Source: Casuarina equisetifolia (taxonomy: Eukaryota; Streptophyta; Magnoliopsida; Fagales; Casuarinaceae). From it: a stretch of 64,000 bases of DNA. Below the pieces are notes generated by a model. That model had not been told where the DNA came from. It searched no databases and was given only the letters and a program-made list of their open reading frames with translations. Every line of letters starts with the position of its first letter. Within the stretch, counting starts at the first letter, position 1. The translations under genes and the position numbers were made by a program. Shown piece by piece: positions 39,592-49,700 of the stretch. The stretch is taken from assembly GCA_028551475.1 (NCBI GenBank), contig CM052358.1, forward strand, positions 14,305,938 to 14,369,937, read 5' to 3'.

Positions 39592-39918
39592 TTAATAGAT
39601 TATAATCATGAACTTTTGTTTTTTCTTTACTTTAGTTAGCTTACTTCTATAACAGTCTACACAAGTCTTTAGATTATCATCAAGAGTCAACAAAATATTA
39701 ACTATGATCAACTTATTTATATTATCTTTAGAGATGTGACCAAGTCTTTTGTGCCATAATGTATAAGATCGCTTCTTAGTCAAAAGCCTTTTGGAAACAT
39801 TCTTATCAATAGTTGAAGCAATATAAATTTCATGTGAAGACAAGCTCAATTTATACAAACCATATGAGATGATGCAATTCCTAATCATATTTGAATTATA
39901 AAATATCCTCATAACCAA
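39592..39918 (-). pseudogene. Copia pre-integrase (GAG_pre-integrs) remnant
   Basis: This is the longest open frame left in the element, 108 codons, containing LWHKRLGHISKDNINKLI and CVDCYRSKLTKVKKK, the histidine/cysteine zinc-binding region at the N-terminus of copia integrase. The integrase core beyond it is not open. Confidence 0.85.
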
Positions 39919-42011
39919 GTTTTTATTATAAAAAAAAATACCCGCATCTGTTTAGTATAAAAAGAGAAACTAAATTTCACCTAAAAGATGGTATATAAAA
40001 ATTTTTACTTAAAATCATCTTAAATCCATTCTCCAAAAGCAAGATAACATCTCCCACAAACTCCATTTCCACCTTTTTATTGTTCCCAACATAAAGGTAT
40101 AACTCATCAAGTTTTGGCTTTCTTTTGTTTATGAACCTTTTTAGCCTTGTGCTTAGCTAACTATTTCTTAAACTTCGAGCAATCACTCCTTCTATGTCCC
40201 TTTGACTATAAAAGAAACACTTCACATGTTTCTTTATTTTTAGTATGAGTAACTTTGGGCTCTTTTTGAGGTTAAGGTATAAACTTTTTTCTTTTACTAG
40301 ATCTAGTGACTTAGGAAGACAAGATTGAATAAGACTTTTCATTTTTTGACTTATCATTCTTAGCCATAAAGTTTGACAATTAAGTTATTAATTGACCAAC
40401 TTTTTTTTAGTGTTGTAAACAGTTTTGATCATATGAAAATCATATAAAAAACTTATCAAAGCTTAGTGTACTATGCACTTTACTCATGCAACATATTAAA
40501 GCCTTCGATCTTTAAAGCTTTGTGAAGTCAAATCAATAGGCTTATCAATTGATAGGACAATGTGTATGTCCACAACATCTAAAGCAAACATAAAATCCTC
40601 TCATTATTTCTTATAGTTAGAGCTAGTTAGAATTTCAAAAGTAACTTAAGCATTATTAATAAAGAATGGAAAATTTCACAAAATGATGCACATTATTAGT
40701 ATCATGTGAGTAAACCAAATAAAATTTTATAACATCATACAAATACTTACAGGTAGAATAAATGACATATAATCGTAACACTCTCAATATAACAATGGCC
40801 ATGAATAAGAACCAATCCTTATAGTTCACCACTTATATGTGTATAGACTATTTAGATCAATTAAAAACTCACACATGCCTATTATTCATTTCTCTAAATT
40901 TTGATACATAATTACCTTTTATAGGTGTATAACCACACATCAGATGTGGAAACATCCAACTATAGCACAAGATCATAGTCTTGTGATTCAACCAAGCTAC
41001 ACCATTATGGTGGTTGCAACCCAACTAAATCATGAGACCCACTTGTACCACATATATATATATATATATATAATGTTACTCATACTTAAATGTGTGACTT
41101 AGATCTAATTGACCAAAGGCATTAGTCTCTAATCACACCAAAACAACACAATAAGTGTTACATTAATCGTATGCTACCTATTCTATAATTATACTTAATT
41201 ATAATAGCTTGCATGTACATGACCTAATTATGCTAAATCATAATGCATAAAGCATATTGTCATATAGAAAATGTGTGTAACATAATCGCATATGGCACAA
41301 AATTAATCTACTGTATAAAAAATAATAACATGTAACAACAATAAGAAGCAAATCATATATAATTTGCAATCAAATCACAATAAAATGCATCATGAGGCAC
41401 ACCATCACAATCATCATCTTCTTTATAAGATTTTGATCAACTTTTAAGTCAAATTTAAGTTTCCATCTACCTGCACACACCTTCATGCACTTTCACATGT
41501 ACCCACACACTTACATGCATTGCTAAAACCAACTACTGGTTTGGTTCAACCAAATCAACCCATATCAGTCGATTCAACCAATACGAAACCAAAATGGCCG
41601 GTTTGGCCATTCTCTGACCAATTCTTTAGTTAAGAGTGGTGCCATTATGCTCGTTAGTGCATGGCCAACCCCTAATAGGGTTTACTGTGGCAATTCAATG
41701 TCATGAAATTAGAAAATCCAATTTGGGCATAATTAGGTAGTAGTCAACTTGGTGGGATATAGGCTTGATGATGGCTATTCTTGGTGCCATCATGTTTGTT
41801 TAAGGTTAATGATCACGATTCTAGTGTCAACAGAAAAAGATTGGCATTGGTTTGGGCACAATCGAAATTCAAAATTTTGACAAAGAATGGGTTTTAAAAA
41901 AATCCAAAATTTGATTTCTTTTTCCTTTTCTTTTACCTCATTTAATTTGAATCTCATTTTTTTTGCCCAATTTTGGAACCCAAATTGATGCTAAAATGCT
42001 CTCATACCAAT

Positions 42012-42694
42012 TGTTAGAGTGAAAGTCACATTAATCAAGTTGTTAGCTCAAGAATCATGCATCAATCATAAGTTCAAAATTAGGTTTTCATTAAAATATG
42101 AAAACAATATTACATACTTGATTTGACCTCCATGTGATGTGTTTTTTGGCTTAGATCCTCTCCTCTATGGCTTTAGTTTAACACTAGCTAATGAGATATT
42201 TAAGTCTATAAGAAATCAATAACAAAACTATGCTAGGTAGTGCACTAGTTAAGAACGTTTTTATTGTGTCACACATACCCCTAAAGGTACTATATATACA
42301 TATTCCACACACACAAAAGTAGGACAATAGGTCATAGTAGAATGATAAAATTGCCTTTCAAGTGCAAAACCATAAATCATTATCCCAATGCATCTTGAAA
42401 ACTTATCAACACTTTATTTCAATATATGCATATTCATGTGTAAATAATTAAAGCTAAAAGAAGGGACCTAGTGGACTTAACATAATATGTGCTTAACCAA
42501 GTAATCTTGACTTATTACAATTCTATAAGGTGCACTTTGGTTCACATTAGCCAATCTCGTATTTGCAATCAAGAGTAACATCTATCTAATTCTATTAGAC
42601 TAATATGATTTATATCAATACATTATTCTAGGAGAAATAGTTTAAACTTATTGATATAAGCTCACATTACATTAGCTCATAAAATGAGCTAACA
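42012..42694 (-). repeat. 5' LTR of the large copia element (right side)
   Basis: 683 bp, TG...CA ends, with the primer-binding site directly inside it (41998-42010) and the target duplication ACTAG directly outside it (42695-42699). Confidence 0.9.
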
Positions 42695-42833
42695 ACTAGA
42701 AGAAATGCATATTTGTCAATATTGTTCATTGCATAAGTCTTGAACTTACTAATTGATAATGTACATGTCAAAGAAACAAGCAAGCCAGACCGAAAGTAGG
42801 CCTTAGGTGATGATCCAATACATCGCATGGAAT

Positions 42834-42974
42834 AGCTTGCAACTTGCGTTTCGTGGCTTTGGTCATTTGGTATCAAGAGTCCTTCGACAAGAAACGGAGT
42901 TGTTGCTTGAAAATAATCAAGTCCTCGTACCCTTGATTTTATACAGCCAAACAAGTAGGTACCACGAATATAAT
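42834..42974 (+). repeat. 141-bp inverted repeat, left arm
   Basis: It matches the reverse complement of 43530-43670 over exactly 141 positions with no gaps; I count 20 mismatches (about 86% identity). The spacer is 555 bp. The left arm has an open frame (42807-42998) containing AFRGFGHLVSRVLRQETELL, and the right arm on the minus strand reads a closely similar peptide. The source may have been a coding exon, but I do not recognise it. Confidence 0.9.
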
Positions 42975-43107
42975 ACTAAAATATCCAAGCTCCCTTAGTG
43001 ATGTTTATTTTAGATTTATTCTTAAGCAAGTGCTTGTAGTTTAGTTGAAAGTAAATCCTCTATGATTATCTATACCATTTAGATATTTATAAACCTTGTC
43101 TAATCTC

Positions 43108-43219
43108 GTCTACTAATTACAATTATAGAAGGTTGTTTTAGTCAATTCTTAAAGAGTTGTTTATGAAATTTTATTGTTTAACGTATTTAAGCATGTAAGC
43201 ACACAATTCCTCTCTTTAA
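43108..43219 (-). repeat. Inverted repeat arm (partner 34983-35096)
   Basis: Reverse complement of the segment at 34983-35096 with small indels. A diverged tandem partial copy of its end (AGCATGTAAGCACA) follows at about 43231. Confidence 0.75.
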
Positions 43220-43529
43220 GTACCAAATTTAGCATGTAAGCACATAAATCCTCTTTGGTACTCATAGTCTAAATTTATTTCTAAAATAAAAGTGCCAAAT
43301 AAATTCTACAAACAGAAACTCTTTTTATACATAGATGCATCTCTTAATAAATAATATCTGCAAAATAATTCCCCTTATTAAAAATAATAAGTTGACAAAA
43401 ACTAATTACGAAAATATGATTAACGATTTTATACTCAAACAACACAACGAATAACTTCCGGTAGAGAATTCCAATATTATATAGCATACCTTCTGCCATA
43501 GGGCTCGACTTTTGTATCCAAGAATCAGC

Positions 43530-43670
43530 ATCATATTCGTGTTACCTACTTGTTTGGACGAATAAAATCAGGTATCCGAAGACTTGATTATTTTCAGTCA
43601 ACAGCTTCGTTTCTTGTCGAAGGACTCTCGGTACCAAACGACCAGAGCCACGAAACGCAACCTGCAAGCT
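43530..43670 (-). repeat. 141-bp inverted repeat, right arm
   Basis: Ungapped partner of 42834-42974. If transcribed across the 555-bp spacer, the RNA could form a long hairpin. Confidence 0.9.
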
Positions 43671-45428
43671 TGTCTATCCAATAATGCACATAAATAAAGT
43701 GGGTCTCGGTGTTGCCGAAATAATGAAATGGTTTAACAAATCTTGTCCTGAACGCTAAACCGCTGTCAAATTAAGCTAAGTGTGGAATAAACTACGAGGA
43801 GTCCTTTGCTGGGTCATGTGACTGCCTATCATACTTAGCCTAATGCTCATGTGATTTGTAGCTCACAGCCTAATTACTCCCACCCCCACTTTGCACAAGC
43901 GCTAGAAACCAGATCGTCGGTCCCAAGCTGCTGCTGCTGCTGCTGCTGTTGCTGTTCCAGCCTGATCCTCCAGGCCGAAAAGGAAACATATAATTGCTAA
44001 AAACAAGCTAGAAACAGAGAGGCAGCGTGGGGGGACACTGTTCCCAGAGCTGCGTTTCAGGGCGTGATTGGGCGGGAGTTGGCAGTAGCAAAGCAGTCAA
44101 AGGCAAGGACCGGATAAGCCATTCGAGGGGTACGTTCAAAGCAAGAACTGTCATGGTCAAACTGCTTAGCTGGTTGCTTTTCCTAAAACTGATTTTAAAA
44201 AGGGAGCATCGGGGGGGTGGTGGGTTGATTATCCTCTGCTTTCGTTTTTGAATCTTGGAGCACTGGGTTTTATTAAAACAAAAGGTGCATGAAAACGTTG
44301 GATTTGGTGAAAGAAGATGCGCCATAACGCATCGTGGCTCGCACCCGGTCTCCTCCTCCTCCCCGTGGGGGTTCGCTGGATCTCCGAACACATTTAGACC
44401 AGCTTTTGGCTTCGTGCGCGGGTCCAAAAGACTACTTTGTCCTTCTTCTTTCCTTCATGTCCAATACTTCAAGGTGGGGGATTTTTGGGAATGGGCAGGG
44501 ATGTAAAGGTAATTGTGTGTGCTTGTGTGAATTGAAAGTAAGTGAGAAGCGGGAAATTACGACGACAGATGAAATATGACTGCACGTGTGGCGCGCAGGC
44601 CGAGGGGCTTACTAACCGGCTGTAACCCGCGGTTCCCGGTCATCCGGGAAATTCAAAGTCGTAGTTTTATTTTTAATTTTTAGGATTCATTTCGGGGGGT
44701 AAATGGTACAGATTTTTATTATTTCTGTTGAAGGGCCTTCGCGACTGCCCCAAAAGAAGGGCTGTAAGGGTGGGGTGCCTTTTGCCAGGGCACGGCTTTT
44801 TTCCTGCTCCTTTTCCCTCTATTCGTTTTCCTCTGGCGGTACGGCCTTTCTGGTTTCTCTTCTTACAGCTCTTCAATTTTGTTCATCTTTGTGATCTGGG
44901 TCTCTTAAAAATTTTCCCATTTCTGTGCTACTTCTCGCGATTAGGGAGCTTTCTTGGTTTGTCACTCGTAGTGTGCAGTGTGGATCTTTGAGTGCTCTAG
45001 AATCTTTTTGCTTTCTTTCACATCCTCTATTTTTCTTTTTTTTTTTTCGGTCCCCAGGGTTGCTGATTTAACCCCTTTTGAAGCTTGAGAATGAAGTGAA
45101 AGGAGTTTGATAGGAAGTTTATGATGTGTTTGATGAGTGGGTGTATGTTTGTGCGTCTTAATACGGTAATGATTCTTTTGACCATATAGAAAGGAGTCGG
45201 ATAAAGCAAAGTGAAAAGGGAACTTCGTGTGGACTATAAAGGGGGTATTGTTGCTTGTAATTCTCAATGAGAGAAGACTTTCAGGGTTTTTATTCTTCTC
45301 TTTTTACCCTTTATTCACACATCTCATGTCCCAAGCTAGATGTAATGTGCCTTGAAGGGTGCATGTGGATTCAGTGATCTTGGGTGGCTATTTTGTTTCT
45401 GGTTTTCTTTCAAGAGGGGGCTTCAGAG
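43671..45428. other. Upstream region of the U-box gene
   Basis: Includes a CTG/CAG microsatellite at 43928-43948, a GC-richer stretch at 43900-44640, and CT-rich sequence typical of a leader at about 44780-45050. A TATAAAGG at 45235-45242 lies about 190 bases before the PUB start, but the transcript start is unclear and a leader beginning near 44700 is also possible. Open frames at 44008-44579 have no domain. Confidence 0.45.
43928..43948. repeat. CTG/CAG trinucleotide microsatellite
   Basis: Seven CTG units, continuing imperfectly as TTGCTGTT. Confidence 0.9.
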
Positions 45429-46778
45429 ATGCCTATGTTTGAGCCCTCAAAGAGGGATGGGGTTGTTGGGTATGAAGGTGGTGGGAATGGGCATGTTCTA
45501 GATCTGGACACTGCTGTCAAAGACGGGGTTTTGGGTGTCGTTGGCGTTGGGGTTGTGGGAGCTGCTGTTGGAGAGAAATTGGATCTCAAGAAGATGATCG
45601 AGGAACTCGAATTGTCCGAGGTTCCCTCCGTGTTTATTTGCCCAATCTCTCTGGAACCAATGTTAGACCCTGTCACCCTTTGCACTGGCCAGACATATGA
45701 GAGGTCCAACATCCTCAGGTGGTTCAGCCTGGGGCACTTCACCTGCCCCACCACGATGCAAGAGCTTTGGGATGATTCGGTCACACCGAATAGAACCCTC
45801 TGCCATCTAATCTACGCTTGGTTCACTCAGAAGTATTTGCTCATGAAGAAGAGATCGGAAGATGTACAGGGACGGGCGTCGGAGCTTCTCGAGACACTGA
45901 AGAAGGTCAAGGGTCAAGCTAGAGTTCAAGCCCTCAAGGAGCTCCAACAAGTCGTAGCAACACATGCCACCGCTAGGAAGAGAGTGATTGACGAAGGCGG
46001 GGTTGCTTTGATTTCATCATTACTGGGTCCATTTACATCCCACGCTGTTGGCTCCGAAGCCATTGGGATTCTTGTAAATTTGACCCTGGATTCAGATTCC
46101 AAATCCAACTTGATGCAACCTGCAAAGATTTCGTTGATGGTTGATATTTTGAACGAGGGCTGCATCGAGACGAAAATCAACTGTACCCGGTTGATTGAGA
46201 ACTTGATGGATGATAAGGGCTTCAGGTCAGGTATTGTTTCGAGTCATAGCCTGTTGGTTGGTTTGATGAGGCTAGTGAAGGATAAGAGACATCCGCATGG
46301 CATCTTACCCGGACTTAGCCTCCTCAGGACAATATGCTTGCATAAGGAAGTAAGGAGCTTGATTGTGAGCATTGGGGCTGTTCCTCTGTTGGTTCAATTG
46401 TTGCCTGCGTTGGATCCTGATTCATTAGAATTAGCCCTTTTCATCTTAGATGCATTATCTACCGTTCCGGAGGGAAGATTAGCTCTGAAGGGGTGTCTGA
46501 ATACCATTCCGAATATGGTGAGACTATTAATGAGGGTTTCAGAGAGCTGTACACAGTATGCACTATCAATTTTATGGTCTGTATGCAAACTTGCCCCTGA
46601 AGAATGCTCGTCCGTCGCTGTAGATGCGGGTCTGGCAGCAAAGCTCCTTCTTGTAATTCAAAGTGGTTGCAATCCTGTCTTGAAGCAGCAGTCTGCAGAG
46701 CTTCTGAAGCTATGTAGTCTAAATTACTCAGATACAATCTTCATCTCCAAGTGCAAGCTTACAAGAACTATTCAATGA
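45429..46778 (+). CDS. U-box domain E3 ubiquitin ligase with ARM repeats (PUB30/PUB31-like)
   Basis: This plant U-box (PUB) ligase transfers ubiquitin from an E2 to substrates bound by its armadillo repeats; the PUB30 group is linked to salt and ABA responses. It is a single exon of 449 residues, full length for PUB30/31. The start is ATG 45429 (MPMFEPSKRDGVVGY), matching the family's usual MPMxxPSxRDGVV beginning. The U-box is at about residues 64-138: EVPSVFICPISLEPMLDPVT then GQTYERSNILRWF and CPTTMQEL. The ARM repeat region spans about 150-440, with VDEGG-like VIDEGGVALISSLL, HSLLVGLMRLVKDKRH and VRLLMRVSESCTQYALSILW. The C-terminus SKCKLTRTIQ is the conserved end of this subgroup. The key U-box residues are present, so it should be active. 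Confidence 0.95.
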   Translation: MPMFEPSKRDGVVGYEGGGNGHVLDLDTAVKDGVLGVVGVGVVGAAVGEKLDLKKMIEELELSEVPSVFICPISLEPMLDPVTLCTGQTYERSNILRWFSLGHFTCPTTMQELWDDSVTPNRTLCHLIYAWFTQKYLLMKKRSEDVQGRASELLETLKKVKGQARVQALKELQQVVATHATARKRVIDEGGVALISSLLGPFTSHAVGSEAIGILVNLTLDSDSKSNLMQPAKISLMVDILNEGCIETKINCTRLIENLMDDKGFRSGIVSSHSLLVGLMRLVKDKRHPHGILPGLSLLRTICLHKEVRSLIVSIGAVPLLVQLLPALDPDSLELALFILDALSTVPEGRLALKGCLNTIPNMVRLLMRVSESCTQYALSILWSVCKLAPEECSSVAVDAGLAAKLLLVIQSGCNPVLKQQSAELLKLCSLNYSDTIFISKCKLTRTIQ

Positions 46779-49700
46779 AGGGAGGATCTTGCTTTGTATC
46801 ATACACCAGGCCTTCAAATCTATGAAGTAAAGGAGTTAAAGGGCCTGCCACATCTAATTGCAGATGACGGCAAACTTGAATGGTTTTGAGCTGCGTTTTT
46901 ACTCTCCTGTACATACTGAAGTATTTCAATTCCAACAGTTGATTCCTTGTATTGTAAGAAAGGCAATGTAGAGAGCAACACACCTTACTGTAATTGGTTC
47001 TCGTTGTTCATCAGTGCTCTTGCCAGTGGTTTTCAAATAAACCCCATCAAGAAGATCATAAAAACTCATTATTGGGGTACCTCACCGTGAGAAGTAGATG
47101 CCATTGTTGGAATAAGATACTTGTTAGGGGAGGAAGTTTTGTAACAAATTGTGGAGCTTGCAATTGCAATTGTAATTCTTAAGATGTTGCTTTGCTCCAT
47201 TTTTTCCTTGAATCTAGCTTCAGGTCACACAGGCCTCCAGTTTTCCTTGCTTTTGGCCTGTACTTTCATTTCTGCCCCACGTATCAAGGGGACTGGAATG
47301 GCTTTTGGCCTTGAAATGTCATTCAGTATTCAATGATATCTACCACTTCATTGTCCATTTGCTCTTATTTTACACTGATCTTTATTTATCCTTATGAATT
47401 TATTTCTCTGGCCAATGCACTGTTCTTCTTGTTAGACCTTGATGTTGGACTGTAACTTCGATTTCAGCTGTTCCTTTCTTCCCGTTTCTTCCGCACCTGG
47501 GAAGAAGGAGAGTTAAAATTGAAGCCCTCAGTTTTCACCGCATGTGCTGAAATCTACTCTATCTGTGGATGACTAGACAGTTGATGACAGGTTAAACTTC
47601 CGGCTATCCTTTACCGGTAAGCGTTTAGGACAGGCCCCATCTTTGCCTCCTGTGCAGTCACTTCTGAATGGAAAGGAAAGAAAAGAAAGCTGTGAGCTTT
47701 CACTGACCAGTGAGCGTTGAGCCTTCAATTATGACTCCGAATTGTGAGGGGTGTCTTATCAGTACAACTTATGCATCTGCGGAAGCATGTGAGATCTTTT
47801 GTCTGGATTTAGAAGATATTCACGTAAATAAGTAGGGGGCTTTCGGCAACGAGGATTGAGATATTCTAGTGTGTTTTAAAATTTTATCTTTCTGTATAAT
47901 GATGTTGAATTTCTTGAACCTTGCATGGACGTGGGCTCGTTAGTCTCCCTGTAGGGGAGACACAAACAGTAGCTGTAATTTCATACTTTTGGCTTCTAGT
48001 GTTATTCTTTCTAGGCCATTTGCTGTGCCCCTTCCTTTAATTGTAAATTAAACCAGTTTGGAATCAGTATAATGGTAATAAAGATTGCACTCTTTTGCTT
48101 TGCTTGCATTTGAAAAGGATCCTGATGTGAAAGAATCTCTGGCGCTGGAATCTTTGAACGACAGTCGACAGCCATATCACTCGGAAAAGCTATTTTCTTG
48201 TCTTTGAAGCTACCCAGAATTTCTTCTCTTTCTTTTAGATTGACAGCTCATTCTTCCATTTGAAATGGATTGGATTCTCAAACCCAATCTCCACAGATTC
48301 ATTTTGTTTAGTATATCAGATTTTCTATCCTACGAAAAAGGCCTTGTTATTTTTTCTCGTGGTCTGGCGGTATTTCCACATTCAAAAAGCTTAAATGAGT
48401 GGACCTGGTTTGCAACTCGATCATCTACAAACGTATGACCAATTTCCATCGCGTTACTGCTTTTCCAGATATCGATTCCCATATTCGATTTGGAGAATTT
48501 TTGATGGCGTAGATTTACGACTTTTGCTTGGCATGAATGGGACTTTGTTGGTAAAAGGCATTCCTTTCATTTTCCTTGATTCTGTCACTGGATGCCAATG
48601 CTCTGAACCTTGTTCCCATCTAATCAAACCCAGAAGTTCAGATTGTTCAAAGTTAATTACTTTTCCTGTGAATTTGACTGCGGGCTACTCGATGAGGGCG
48701 TTAGGTCAGACCTACCAAAGGTCGATAGATGTGATAGTGACTGCAGTCTCCTCAGCATAGTGTTACCTCCTGGTATCATCCTACGGTCATGGAAGAAGTA
48801 ACTAAATTTTTTTGACGTCAAAGAATGAATTTCATTACATTATCTAATACCCAAATCTCTATTATCCTCAACATGGATAGACCCTTATTTACCCTTATAA
48901 TAGAAGATAATAGTTGCAGATGCTATTAGATGGGCCTATTATCTATTCTACGCTAAGGGATAATAGTTGAACACTCGTTGGGTTGAATCACAATTTAATT
49001 TTAGTATCACTTCTCAATTTTATTTCAAAAGGTTAACTTAATAAAAAAAATGATCAAATCCTTTTATATAACCAAAATATCATGTTTACCTTTTTGACAT
49101 AAGAAATGATATTTGTTATAATAGTCTCCCATTGCTATTTGAATGCTATAAATCTCACAAAAGCTGGGTTTATGGAATCACGAGAAATGCTGAATTATCC
49201 TACACGAATTATGTAAACCCCCCAGTTCCTTAATGATATTCACAAATGACTAAATAAATATGAGGTTGTATAAAATACAAGAATTAAGAGTCCTGCACGA
49301 CTGACCCTTATAAAAAAATTAACTATGATAATGTTATATTAACTTGCATTTGTCTTAAACTTAATTATTGAAATTACGTGATTCATTAGTGTTCTTTGTT
49401 TATCTATACCGCATAAATCTGAGGAATATTAAATTATATGAATTTACTAAAATATAACTGGTTGTCTTTTTGTGTTGAGAGAATATTGATAGGATCTATT
49501 GCTTGAGAATGTGATATTATACAACGAATTGATCATTTGAATTCCTATACAAATGCTTTCATTGGTAGTTTTGGTGGTGTAACTAACAAGAAAACGTCAT
49601 TATACAGTAGTCACAAGCATATATGTTTATTGTTATTAAAGATTTTCAATTGCAATAATTGAATTATAGATTTATAATAGTACTAAATATGTCAGTTTTC

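Larger units (their letters stand above)
35915..42694 (-). mobile_element. Decayed full-length Ty1/copia retrotransposon (6,780 bp), minus strand
   Basis: Two diverged LTRs (35915-36531 and 42012-42694), both TG...CA (TGTTA...TAACA), are flanked by identical ACTAG duplications at 35910-35914 and 42695-42699. Read on the minus strand, the right LTR is followed by a primer-binding site TTGGTATGAGAGCA and the left LTR is preceded by the polypurine tract AAATGGGAGAT. Remnants appear in copia order: a zinc-knuckle-like CFFYSQRDIEG near 40157-40240, the pre-integrase block LWHKRLGHISKDNINKL at 39592-39918, and RT near 38390-38540. Many stops and indels and strong LTR divergence show an old insertion. 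An AT dinucleotide repeat lies inside at 41052-41072. Confidence 0.93.

Noticed and set aside
48395..48760. 121-codon plus-strand frame downstream of the U-box gene
   Set aside because: No domain, no similar plant protein recognised, and composition like surrounding noncoding DNA.
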